A stretch of 64,000 nucleotides of DNA from Plasmopara viticola (lineage: Eukaryota; Oomycota; Peronosporomycetes; Peronosporales; Peronosporaceae), in NCBI GenBank assembly GCA_001695595.3, contig MBPM02000122.1, forward strand, positions 90,702 through 154,701, in the 5' to 3' direction. The notes under the pieces were generated by a model. It was not told where the DNA came from. It did not search any database and saw nothing but the letters and a program-made list of their open reading frames with translations. The translations under genes and the position numbers were made by a program. Of the stretch, positions 1 through 12,102 are shown piece by piece (positions within the stretch are counted from its first letter, which is position 1; every line of letters starts with the position of its first letter).

Positions 1-700
1 TGCTTATTGTCAAATTTAAGTGGGACTTTGAATTGTTCATTGCGCCACAAGTTTTCTCATCAGAGCAGTGGATCAAATTTGGTGGATGCAATTGCGAGCG
101 CCATGATACCTGCCAAGCAATCTTTTATATGTATACAATGAACAAGTGTAAATTAACCGTACTACCCGATAAATTGGACAAAATTCAATTTATTTGACTT
201 GCGAATTGCTCACTACATTCACTATTTCTGTGGAGACCGCGATTTGACCCTAGCTCAGCCAGGCTATACCATTCAACGTATCTTAAGTGATGACCATAGC
301 CTCCCCTTGTACATCCGGTAAAATTTCCTTACAAGCTACACTCAGGTTCCGTTCTGAAACTGCAGCTTACCTAACTTTCTCCGGCCGCATTTGCTTGCAT
401 CAAATCGTGATGACTTTTGCCTGTGAAATTGAACCGAATTACTGTATCGTATGGTCTTCCAGCACGCTTTGGTCGAAGTCTCTCGAAATGCTAGTGTATT
501 TTTATTGCCAAAGCGTTTGAAACTCTGCATCTCAAATATTTAAAATGGCTACGATTTGTCGACGCAAGCGGTACGAAAATTTGATGATTTTCCCGTCTGC
601 AGTGCACAATACCCATTTTGTATAGCTTTTCAGGGTTCCCAAGCACAAAGTAGCCCCACGAAAGGTTGTGCACATAAATTGACCAAAATTAGATTGTTTT
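1..700. other. No recognisable gene
   Basis: AT-rich sequence with only short, random-looking open frames. No protein family, tRNA or clear repeat could be recognised. The tRNA-Ser repeat block begins at about 700; traces may extend a little further left but are too decayed to assign. Confidence 0.5.
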
Positions 701-3700
701 ACGCTTCATAGATAATGAATACTCTAGCAAATGCGACTTTTCGCAGACTTCCCAGATCGAAAGCTGTGAGTCCGGAATTCACGGGGCTTACTTATACTGT
801 AGTGCTACTTTTAGTTTTAGATTTTTTGGGTTTTTAGTCTATCGCAGTCATCAATCTGTCAAGTTAGGTACAGCGCTCATGGTGCAGCATCAAGTTACAC
901 ACAGTTCGCTTCGCGACCTAATGCATTAATTATCGCGGCAAGTCTGAGATCAAACTTTATAGCACTTAAGGCCGCCTGTAGCTTTGTACCTTAGCTTCAA
1001 AGCTCAAAACCATACGTTTGGTTGTACTTAATTCAATGTGATCGTCCTCATTAAATTATTTATTTATTAAAGTGATTTGCTTGATATACAATAGCAAGGT
1101 CAATAAAGTCTTCTTAGATAGTACTAAATTGTTTGACAGATAAGACCTTTTGCAGTTTCACAGATCGACAGCTGTGACATCGGCAATCACGAGGATTCTC
1201 CTTTGGATTTCAATTTTGCCACATGAATCACTCTGCCAGGTAAAATACAGCCCCTATCATGCATCATTAAATTGCACACACTTCGCTTGCAATCTAAGGT
1301 GTTAACTATCGCTGCAAATCTATAATAAATCTTCAGAATTCCTCCAGCCGCCTGCAGCTTCGTTTCTCAGCTTTATATATCTAAAATATACTTTAACTGT
1401 GAAAAAAATTATGTGGTCGTCCTGATTGTATTAGGTATCTATCAAAGTGGTTTGCTTAACATATATTGTCGAGGTTGTTTAACGCTTCATAAATAAGTTT
1501 AATCCTCCAGCGAATGCGAACTCCACAGATTAACAGCTTTGATGTCGGATTTCAGGCGACTGACCCCTTTGAAAGAGCTTCTATTAATATCAAATTTTTT
1601 AATATTTGAGTCTATCACGATTATCACTCTGTCAAGTTGCTACAGCGATCATGATGCAGCATCAAGTTGCACGCAATACGCTTCGCAAACTAACGCGTCA
1701 ACTATCGCTGCAACTCTATACTCGGATTTTTTAGCACTTACGGCCGCCTGTTGCTGCAAACCGTAGCTTTAAAGCTCAAAAACATACGTTTGGCTATATT
1801 CGATTTTATGTGGTCGTTCTAATTGAATTATATATCTATTAAAGCGGTTTGCCTGATATATAATCGCAAAATCGATCAACGCTTTTCAGATAGTACTATA
1901 ATCTTCGTCAGATACGACCTTTTGCATCCTTCACAGATCGACAGCTTTGACGTCGGCAATCTCGAGACTTACTTCTTCAATTTGCCGCGTTAATCACTCT
2001 GCCAAGTTGGATACAGCGCCTATAATGCATCGTCAAGTTGCATACAGTCCGGTTTTCCACCCAACGCATAAAGGATTGCTGCAAATCTATAATAAAATTT
2101 TAGAATTCCTCCAACCGTCTGTAGCTTCGTTTCTCAGCTTTCAAGTTAAAAAAACATGCGTTGAGCTGTATAGAAACTCATGTGGTCGTCCTGATTGATT
2201 AGATATCTATCAAAACGGTTTGCTTTATATATAGTGTTGAGATTAGTTAACGCTTCACAAACAGACTAAATTCTTCAGCAGATGCAACCTTTTGCAGCCT
2301 TCTCAGATCGACAGCTGTGAGCCCAAAATTCGCATCACCAAATCGCACACAACACGCTCCGCTGTTGAATGCGTTAACAATCGCTGCAATTTTTTAAACA
2401 AGCTTTTTATCACTTCCAGCCGCCTATAGCTTCGTTTCTTATATATAGAGTCCAAGAAAACACATACAGCTGTATTCAAAATGTACGTTCGTCATGGTCG
2501 ATTCAGCTGGCAACTAAAGTCGTTTACTTTCTGAACAAGGTCGAGATTGACTAAGGCTCTGTAATAAAATCAAATTGACATGCTGAATCGACTTTTGAAG
2601 CCTTCCTAGTTTAATGGCAGCGCCTATAATGCACCATCAAGTTGTACACAATACGCTAAGCAACGTTACGCATTAATTAATGCTGCAAATTTTCAATCGA
2701 ACGTTATAGCACTTTTAGCCACCTGTGGCTTCGTTCCTAAGCTTTGAAGCTCAAACATATGCGCAGAACTGTATTCAAAATTATGTAGTCGTCCTGGCTA
2801 TATTGTATTATTTTAACGTGGGGTGGGTTGACATATAGTGTAGAGGTTGTTAAACGCTTTGTAGATTAATCAAAACCTCTAGCAGATACGACCTTTACAA
2901 GCCTTCACAAGTAGGCAGCTGTGAGGCCAAAATTTACGAGCCTTTCCCATACAGAGTTCAAGCCTATCGCGTTAATCAATCTGTCAAGTTCGCTACACCA
3001 CCGATAACACATCATCCATTCGCGCACAATAAGCTATAAAAACCTAATGCATTAACTATCGCTGCAAAAATCCAATCGAACTTAATCGCAGTTCTAGCTG
3101 CCTGTGGCTTCGTTCCTTAGATGTGAAGCTCAAAAGCATAAGTTTAGCTGCATCTAGTCATCCTGACTCCTTCAGATATCTATCAAAGTGGTTTGCTTGA
3201 AATTTAATGTTAAGGTCTTAGATAGTACTGAATTTATCAGCAGATACGACCTTTCGCAGCCTTCACAAACTCCTGTGAGGCCGGATTTCACGCTATAGAT
3301 AGCGAGTCGTAACATTTAATCGTTCCGCCAAGTTGACTACAGCGCCTGTAACGCATCACCAAGCGGCACACAATACGCTTCGAATCCTAACGCGAACTTT
3401 ATAGCACTTGCAGCCACTCGTAGCTTCGTTTCTCAGCTTTAAAGCTAAAAATTGCGTTTAGCTGTATAATTCCTCAAATGGTCGTCCTGATTGTATTAAA
3501 TATTTATCTAGGTGACTTACTTATATATCATATCGAGGTTGATTGACGATTCGTGAACAATCTAAATCTTCAGCAGGTGCGACTTTTGGAAGCAATCACA
3601 AGTTGACAGCCGTGAGGCCGAGATCTTGGAAACTTACCCCCATACAAGAGCTGTTTGCACCATTTGATTTTTAAATTCTGAGTCTATCGCGTAAATCACT

Positions 3701-5690
3701 CTATCAAGTTGACTACTGCGCCCACAATGCGTCATCAAGTCCCACACAATACGCTGCGCAACGTTACGCATTAGCCATCGCTGCAAATTTCCAATCGAAC
3801 CTATTCGTATTATTAACCACCTGTAGCTTTGTTCCTTAGCTTTATAGCTCCAAAACATACTTACAGATGTACTCAAATCTATCTGGTCATTCTTACTTTC
3901 TTAAATATCTCTCGAAGTGGTTTGCCCAATATATAATGTCGAGGCCGGTAAACATTTCTTAGATAAACCATATTCTCCAGCAAGTACAACTTTTCGACAG
4001 ATGTAAGGCCAGAATTCACGAGACTTATCTCTATAAATTTTGAGGCTAGCGCTTTAATCACTCTGCGAAGTTAGTTACACCTTCTAAAACGCATCATGAA
4101 GTTGCACACAATACATTACGCAACCTAATGCCTTGACCGCCACTGCAATACTTAAACTTTTCAGCTCTTGCAGCCGTCTGTAGCTTCATTCCTAAGCTTC
4201 AAATTCAAAAACATACATCTGACTGTATTCAAATTTGTGCGTTTCCATGATCAATACACCCGGCAAGCTGAGTCGTTTACTTACTACTCAAAGTCAATGT
4301 TGACAAAAGCTTTGTGAATAAAGAATATTAAAATGCTGATATGTCGTTATCAGTCGATAGTCCCAATGAACGTGGTCCACCCCTATAGATTTTGGGCCTA
4401 TCATCTTGACCACTCGGCCGAGATGTCTATGCATTATCGGCAGTGCTTTTATTTATAGCAGCAAGTTACACACTACACGTCTCGATACCTACCGCATTAG
4501 CTCCAACAGCAATTCTCCAATCAATTTTTATAGAACTTCCGGCCGCCTTTAGCTTCATTTTCTCGCTTAAAAGTTCAAGCACATTCGCTTTATTCAGATT
4601 GGTGCAGTCGATTTGATTGTCTTATATAATTATATAAAGTCGTTTGACCAGTGTATTCTGTTTAGTTCGGTTAACGCTCATGAGAAAAAGTAAAAACTTC
4701 GAGCAGGTGCGACTTTTCGCAGCCATTATAGAGTGACAGATGTGACGCTGACATGCACGCGACGCACTCCTAGAGCTTTCGAGTATATCGCGTCAATCAA
4801 TTTAAATAGTTGGCTACAACGCCTAAAACGCATCATAAAATTGGACACATTACACTACGCGACTTACGCACTTACTATCGCTACAACTCTTTGATCAAAC
4901 TTTATGGCACTTTCAGCCGCCTGTAGCTTTGTTTCTAAGCTTAAAAGTTTGAAAGCACACGCTAGACTGATTCAGATTTGTGTGGCCGTCTTGATAGTAT
5001 TAGATACCTATCAAAGTCATTGTTTGCTATATAATGTTAAGGTCGGCTAACGCTTTCTTAAAAAATCATATTCTCTAGCAGGTGCGATCTTTTGCAGCCT
5101 TCACAGATCGACAGCTGTGAGACCAAAATCTACGCGACTTACCCCTATCAATTTCGGGTATTTTGCGTATTTCACTCTGCCAAGTGTCTACTACGCCAAA
5201 AATGCATAAGCAAGTTAAACGCAATACTCCACGCTACCTTTCGCGTTAAGAATCACTTCAATAAATCAAGCAAGCTTTATATCAAACCCAGTCGCTTGTA
5301 GCTTCATTTCTTTTATTCAAAGTTCAGGCACATGCGTTAAGCTGTAATCGAATTGCGTTTTTGTCATGGTCGATTGAGCTGGCAACCAAAGTCGTTAACT
5401 TACTCAATTAAGTCAAGGTTGACTTATGTTCTCTAATTAAAAGAAATTATACATGCTGGTGCACCCTATGCAGCCTTGCTAGGTTGATTGCTACAAGACC
5501 TAATCTATGCGGGTTTTCTCTACAGATTTCTTGCCTATCGCCTTGACTACTCGGCCGAGCTGTCTATGCATCGTCTACAGTGCCTATACTGTATCAGCAA
5601 GTTGCACACAACCCGCAATACCTTGCGCATTAAGCATTACTGCAATTTCTAAATCAAACAGCATATCACCTTCAAGCAGCAGTGTGCCGT
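700..5690 (-). repeat. Old tandem array of tRNA-Ser-bearing repeat units (minus orientation)
   Basis: Roughly 370-390 bp units repeat head to tail. Each contains a recognisable remnant 'gcagccttcacagatcgac' plus 'agctgtgag' (the complement of a tRNA-Ser 3' end), followed by decayed 'ctatcgc', 'catcagcaagttgcacaca' and 'ctgtagcttcgtt' segments. Examples of tRNA 3' ends are near 765, 1165, 1935, 2310, 2915, 3255 and 5105. No copy here keeps a foldable cloverleaf by eye; most have lost the anticodon arm. The better copies at 18-29 kb give the consensus and show that the unit is built around tRNA-Ser(CGA). Open frames in this block are accidental. Confidence 0.75.
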
Positions 5691-5729
5691 AATATGTCCA
5701 GATGCATTATAGACGCTGTGGACAGTACA

Positions 5730-5811
5730 TAACAGATTGACCAAGGAGTTAAGACAATAGACCCGAAACTTTCAGCGGTAACCCACTTAGATTTATGTCT
5801 CGCAGCCATCG
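5730..5811 (+). pseudogene. tRNA-Ser pseudogene
   Basis: tRNA-Ser-like copy with a recognisable acceptor 5' side, a variable arm ('ggtaaccc') and a CGA triplet in the anticodon position. The stems contain several mismatches. Confidence 0.5.
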
Positions 5812-6114
5812 GTCTAGTAAAGCTGCAAAAGTCGGACCAGCATGTCAAACGTCCTCGCCTACAAAGCCCTAATCATCCTTGAAATGATTTGGTAAACGAT
5901 TTTAGTTGCCTGCTAAATCCATCATAACGACTACACAAGTATGAATACAGATTAATCTATGTTCCTAAGCTTAAGAGCAAGGAAAAGAAAGTTAAAGCTG
6001 CTGGAAGTGCCATATAATCTGATTGGGACATCGCAGCTATACTTAATAACTTAAGTAATATGGCGTATTGTAAACAACATGCTGATACACTATAGGCTGT
6101 GTAGAGAACCTAAA

Positions 6115-6193
6115 AACAGCTTGGTCGAGTAGTCAAGGCGATAGATTCGAAATTAAAGTGGTGATCTGCGTAGATTTAGGTCCACAGCTATCG
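6115..6193 (+). pseudogene. tRNA-Ser pseudogene
   Basis: Plus-strand copy with anticodon loop TTCGAAA. The 3' half of the anticodon stem and the T arm are degraded. Confidence 0.5.
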
Positions 6194-6823
6194 ATCCAGA
6201 AAGACTGCAAAAGTCGAGCACACATGTCAATTTGTTTTATCCACAAAGTTAGTTAATCTAGACATTATTTAGTAAGTGAACGACTTTGGTCGCCAGCTGA
6301 ACTGATCAGAACGACCACATGAAATCTCACAACTAAGAAACGAAGCTACAGTTGGAGATGCCATTGAGTTGGGCAGAGAATTGTAGCGATAGTCAATGAG
6401 TTGGGAAGCGTATTGTACTGCGTGCAGCTTGTTGATGCATTGTTGGCACTGTAGACAACTTATCAGATGTATTACAGCGAGTAATTCGAATATTATAAAG
6501 CAAGTCGCATAAATTCTTGTCGGACAGCTGTTGATCCGAAAAGACTGCGGAAGGTCGCACCTGCTGGAGGATTAGACACGATCTACAAAGCAGTAGCCAA
6601 CCTTGACATTATACATTAGGCGAATACAATCGAGACAACAAATAAATACACATACAGCCAGTCGTATATGCCTGCACTTTAAAGCTAAGCAACGAAGCTA
6701 AAGGCGACTGGAAGTGCTATATAGTTCAATTTAATAATTGCAGCAAGAGTTAATGCGCTATGTAGCGTGGCGTATTATGTGCAACTTGCTGATACAATCA
6801 AGGCGCTGCTGCAGACAATGCAC

Positions 6824-6899
6824 AGACACCGAGTGAATAAGGTGATAGGCTCGAAACTGAAGACGTAACCCGCGTAATTGTAGGTTTCACACCTATCGA
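6824..6899 (+). pseudogene. tRNA-Ser pseudogene
   Basis: Plus-strand copy that keeps the anticodon loop CTCGAAA and part of the variable arm ('gtaaccc'). The D arm and acceptor are damaged. Confidence 0.45.
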
Positions 6900-7164
6900 C
6901 CAAGGAAGGCTGCAAAAGTCGCACCAGCATGTCAATTTGCTTTTCCTACAAATCCTAAGTCAACCACTACATTTTTGTTGTAAGAAAACGACGTTGGTTG
7001 CCAGCTGACTCGAATATTACGACCACACCAAAATGAGTATAGCCAAAAGTATTTGCTTGAGTTTAAAGCGGAGAAGTGAAACTACAGACGGTTAGAAGTG
7101 CTATGAAGGTTGTTGAAGAATGTACAACTTTCTGATACAATATAGACGCTATAGACAATGCATA

Positions 7165-7244
7165 GACAGCTTGGTCGAGTTCATCAGGCGATAAACTCAA
7201 TATCTGTAGGGGTGACCCACGTAGATGAGATCTCACATCTATCG
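7165..7244 (+). pseudogene. tRNA-Ser pseudogene
   Basis: Plus-strand copy starting with 'gacagcttgg'. The anticodon loop reads CTCAATA, so the CGA anticodon is lost. Confidence 0.45.
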
Positions 7245-7879
7245 ACCTAAATAGACTGCAAAAGACTTACACATGTGTCAATTTGCTTTTTCTACAAAGC
7301 CTAAGTCAGCCACGTGAGTTAACGACTTTGGTTGCTTAGTCGACAGGACGACCACACCAATATGAGTACAGCTCGATGAACGTGCTTGATCTTAAAATCG
7401 AAGAAGTGAAACATTGGCAGATGAAAGTGCTATAAAGTTCAATTAAAGAATTGCGACAAAAGGTTAATGCGTTATGTAGCGTGGCGTATTGTTCAACTTG
7501 CTGATACAATACAGGCGCTGTAGACAACTTGGCAGAGTGAGTAACGCGATAGACTAGACATTTATAGGGGTAAGTCGCGTTAATATCGGTCTCACAACTG
7601 TCGACCTGTAGAGCGTGCACCTGCAAGATATTTTGGTACTATTTGCGAGGCGTTAACCGACATAGACATTTAATATTAAGCGAACGAATTTAATCAATAT
7701 CTAATACAACCAGGACGAACATACAGATATGCGTTAAGCTAAACGTATTGGCTTGAACTTTGAAGAGAAGTAGCGGAATTACAGACGGTTAGAAGTGCTA
7801 TTAGGGGTGATTGGAGAATTAAGCGTGGCGTGTTGTGTGCAACTTGCTGATACAATGTAGACGCGGTAGATAATGCATA

Positions 7880-7960
7880 GACAGCTTGGCAGAGAAGCAA
7901 AGGCGATAGATTCAAAATCTGTAGTATTGTTCCATTTAAACTAGTTCTCACAATCATCAA
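7880..7960 (+). pseudogene. tRNA-Ser pseudogene with CAA in the anticodon position
   Basis: Starts with 'gacagcttgg'. The anticodon loop reads TTCAAAA, which would give CAA instead of CGA. The T arm and acceptor 3' side are decayed, so this is a broken copy and not a recoded tRNA. Confidence 0.45.
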
Positions 7961-8251
7961 CCTAGGAAGGCTGCAAACGTCGAGCACACATGTAAATTTG
8001 CTTTATCGACAAAGCCTAAGTAAACCTAGACATTATTTAGTAAATTAATGCTTTGGTTGCAAGCTGAATCGAATATGAAGAACACAAGATATGAATACAG
8101 CTAAACAAGGGTACTTAAATTCTAAATTTAAGAAGCGAAGCTACAGGCGGCTGGAAGTGCTTACAGTTCGTTTGAGGAATTGCAACGATATTTAATGCGT
8201 TATGTGGCATGGCGTATTGTGTGCTACAATACAGGCGCTGTAGACAATTGA

Positions 8252-8333
8252 TAGAAGGTTTAGACAAATAGTTAAGGCGACAGATTTAAAATCTATGGGG
8301 GTGACTTATGTAAAGTAAGTCTTACAGCTACCG
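8252..8333 (+). pseudogene. tRNA-Ser pseudogene with TAA in the anticodon position
   Basis: Decayed copy whose anticodon loop reads TTTAAAA. The acceptor stem is not intact. Confidence 0.4.
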
Positions 8334-8599
8334 ACCTAGGAAGGCTGCCAAAGTCGAGCACACATGTCAATTTGCTTTATCTTCAAAAGCTTAGTCAACC
8401 TCGACATCATTAAATACTTTAGTTGCCAGCTAAATCGACCATGACAACCATACTTTTATGAGTACAACTAAACGTATATACGCGAACTTTGATGGATACT
8501 AACGAAGCGACAGGCGACTGGAAGGGCTAAAAAGTTTCATTGAAGAATTGCAGCGATAGTTTATGCGTAATGTTGCCTGCATATTGCGTGCAACTTGCT

Positions 8600-9130
8600 G
8601 ATAACGATAGCCCACAAACCTTTTGGCTTATGTGCATTGGGTGACGTACAAAAAATATAAACTCGTGCAGCTACACATTTCTGTAAAGAGGAAGATCTGC
8701 TGTCTTATATGCCTCATTGCATTTGCATGATTTCCACCTCTACTGACCCGCATCCGCTGCGTGCTGTTTCTAGTCTTTCATGCAACTCAGTATATAAAAC
8801 AAACTATGCTGGGGGTGGAACTTAAGATCGAGTATAATTTTTTTTGCAATATCATGTGCCACTGACGACGATCTTACCTTCCCGGCTACGAGCTTCAACA
8901 AGAAAGCACACAGACTTAGAAGCTCTACTCATCAAGTGGCCGAGTCGGTTTCCTCCCTAAACACGTCTTTTGGCTTACGAACGACGAGTCAGGCAATCTG
9001 TCGATCCATACTACAAGACATTCAGCGATAGCTTCATTTCCTTTCTTTGCACATCTATTTTGCGTGGCCGTCATAGCTGTATTAGCTAGCAGACAGAGTA
9101 GCTGGCCTAGCAAACAATCTTTATCGGTTT
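8600..9130. other. Unassigned spacer interrupting the tRNA-Ser array
   Basis: No tRNA-like unit and no recognisable coding sequence. Slightly more GC-rich than the array. It separates the plus-oriented from the minus-oriented part of the array. Confidence 0.4.
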
Positions 9131-11580
9131 GGATCTAGCAAAAAAATCCTTTAGCAGGTGCAACATTTCGCAGCCTTCACAGATCAAGCTGTGATGCTTG
9201 AACTTACGCAGTTAATCGCAATAAATTTTGAATCTATCGCATTAACTGCTCGACCATGTTGTCTAAGCATAATCTATAGTGCCGACATTCCATCAGCAAG
9301 TCGCGCACAATGTGCTACGCTTCCAAACGCATCAACCATCGCTGTATTTACTTAATGATACTTTATAGTACATATGGAATTGTTTCTAAAAAGTAAAGCA
9401 CAATTCTTAAGTCGCATTCATATTTGTGTGGTCGTGATAGCTAGAGAAGACTTTAATTCGGTCGACGTCGACATGCTTCTGCGCTGGGCCGGTACTATTA
9501 AGTACTTTGCCAAGCCATTCATTTTGGAAAGTGCGCTACCAAATTACGCTGAACACCTAAGATTGAATAAAGCTTTGTATCTAGCAAGAAAATTCACCAG
9601 CAGGTGCATTATTCTTCAGCCTTTTCGGGTCAACAATTGTGATATTTGAGTTTAGGCAAGCTCCCCCAATAAAGTCCAAATCTTTCACTTTGATCCTTCA
9701 GCCAAGCTGTCTAAGAAGTTTCTACAAAGCCTACAGTTGCACATAATATCCCATCAACTGTCGCCGTATCTCTTTAATATCGGTTTATAGGATTTTGATG
9801 GCCGGTAGTATCACTTTTTGGCTGCTGAGCTCAAGCGCATACGTTAATCTGCATTCGTACTTGTGCGGCCATGATAAATGTGTTATCTAAAAAACAAAGT
9901 CGCTTGCCAACCAAAGAATATCAAGAGATACTATAGCTTCGTATCGCAAAAAATTTCCCTGCCGTTGCAGCCTTTTGCAGCCCTTTGAGATCGACAGCTG
10001 TGAGGTTCGTACTATGTCGCATTAATCGCTCGACCAAGCTGTCACAACTTTGTCTACAGTGCCTACATTGCATTAGCATGTTGCACACAATGTGCTACAC
10101 TACCTATCCCATTCACTATCGCTGGATCACTCCAATATCGCTTAAAAGTAATTCAGGTCATCTGTAGCATCGTTTATTTGCTTCAAAGCTCAGGCGCAAA
10201 TTTTATCAACTAGCTTACAAAGTCGCTTCCTTTCATAGCGATGTCATGGTTGATCAACGCTTCGTATCTAGCAATCCATCACCAAGTGCAACATCTTGCA
10301 GCCTTCAGAGGTCGGCAGCTGTGAGACTTGAACTCACGCGGGTTACCTCCATAGAGTTCGAGTCTGTCGCATTAACCGCTCGGACAAGCTGTCTTAAACT
10401 GTCTACATTACGTCCAAAAAACATGCAAGCTTCACACAATGTGCCTGGCTACCCTATGCGTTAAATGTCAAAAGATTTCTTCAATGAAGCGGTATAAAGT
10501 TGTAGCTACCTATAAAATCGATTCTTAGCATAAAGGCCAAATACAAGTTTTAGGTTGTCGTCACGATCGTTCTAGCTAGATGTCAAAAGTCGTTTGTTTG
10601 CTAAAAGGTCGAGATTGATTCGCGCTTTATCAATAAAAAATATACACTTTTATTGTGACCTTTAGCAGCTTTCACAGGTCGGAGGTTGTGGGACTTGAAA
10701 GCACACGGCTTACCCCAAACGATTCGAGTCTTTGCTGAGCTGCTCGGCCAAACTGCATTAGGACTATCTACAGCGCTAAAAAAACACATCATTGATCTGC
10801 ATACATTATGACACGCGTATTGATGCATTAGCTATCGCTGTACGTAATTATTTACGCTTCATAGAAGTTTCCGCCACCCTAGCATCGCTTCTTCACTTAA
10901 AAGCATGCGTTTGACTGTTATATACATGTGTTGCCTTCACGATCGTACTAGCTAGCCTTAAATACTTTGAAGAGGTCGTTAACAACTCTTTGACGAATAA
11001 ACTCGCCAGCAGGTGTGACCTTTTGCAGCCTTCACAAATGTCAGCTGTGCTATCGACTTATCCGCTCGTCCAAGCTGATTCAGCATCGTCTACAGCGCCT
11101 ATATTGCTTCATAAATATGCATATAACATTCCGCGCCAGTTAACGCGTTAGCCATTAGTGCAATTTTTAATAAAGCATTACAGTTGATCTAGGCACCTGT
11201 AGTTTCAGCTCTCAGCTTTAAAGTTCAAGCCCATTCGTTTAGTAGAACTCAATTTCGTGTGATCGTCACGGTCGTATTAGCTGGCCGTCAAAGTCGTATG
11301 GGCTTATTTGCCAAGGCTTTGTAGAAAAAAAAAGCCAGCGGCTCCAGACTTTATACATCGGTAGTTGTGAGACTTGTACTCAAGCAATATAGCCCAAAAA
11401 GTTTCGAGTCTATCGCCCCAATTGCACGCCCAAACTGTCTTAGCATTATCTGCAGCGCTCACATTGCAACTTTTTTAAGTGTCTGCAATATGTTACGCTA
11501 CCTAACGCACTGGTTGTTACTGCAGTTATTCAGCCTTCTTATTGATAGCATCTTCAAGATATAGGCCAGCATTTTTTCCA
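9130..11580 (-). repeat. tRNA-Ser repeat array (minus orientation)
   Basis: Units again read with tRNA parts on the minus strand (3' ends near 9180, 9630, 9990, 10315, 10680 and 11030). Copies are decayed by deletions and substitutions, except the one at 10313-10393. Unit boundaries are approximate. Confidence 0.7.
10313..10393 (-). pseudogene. tRNA-Ser(CGA), partly degraded
   Basis: Best copy in the left blocks. The T arm (GTGAG/CTCAC with loop TTCAAGT), the variable arm and the anticodon loop CTCGAAC with CGA are kept. One acceptor-stem mismatch, a C-A mismatch in the anticodon stem and a D-arm change make function doubtful. Confidence 0.5.
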
Positions 11581-12102
11581 CCTGACGGGGAATGGAAAAT
11601 CAGCACCTGCCACAAGCAAAAAAATACTTATTCGACGTTAATGCGCACGAATCTTCACTTTGTCGGAATCGCCGACCACCATATAGATATTTGACGCAAA
11701 GATGATAGGGTGTACGGAAAAGGTCCTTCTTATTCGCCTTGATAGCAAAATGGGCAAATGGACTACTCGATCAGGTAGGAAAGGTTTACGATTCACTTTG
11801 TAGGAATTTGTAAAGCGATAGATAATTTAGTTTATATTAAGCCAGTTAACAAACCGACACGAGCGCATAATAAATAAAATGCTGAACACTCTTATAACGT
11901 CGACAGTCCCCTACATGATCGCCAAGTTGAACGTTACAGCTAGTCCCTAACTCTTTATTTAGCGGAGCGCCGCTCGTGTTGCAAACAACTAATAAATGCT
12001 GGGTCTTGACCCGTGACAAATGCAAATGTAAATTTGCTAGAACCGAATATATCCATAATAAAGCAAATGGTCTAAATGCTAGATCGTAGATCTTTCTTTG
12101 TA
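11580..12102. other. Spacer downstream of delta-tubulin
   Basis: No open frame with recognisable content. It presumably contains the 3' untranslated region of the minus-strand delta-tubulin gene. Confidence 0.5.

Larger units (their letters stand above)
5690..8600 (+). repeat. tRNA-Ser repeat array, flipped orientation
   Basis: The same repeat family as the flanking blocks, but with the tRNA-like parts reading on the plus strand (for example 'gacagcttgg' followed by 'aggcgatagattc'). Units recur every 350-390 bp. The switch from minus to plus near 5690 and back between 8600 and 9130 suggests an inversion of the whole array segment, or independent array growth in both directions. Confidence 0.7.

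Noticed and set aside
7876..8333. tRNA-Leu genes (CAA, TAA anticodons)
   Set aside because: The bodies are clearly derived from the tRNA-Ser unit and the stems are broken; they are decayed serine tRNA copies.
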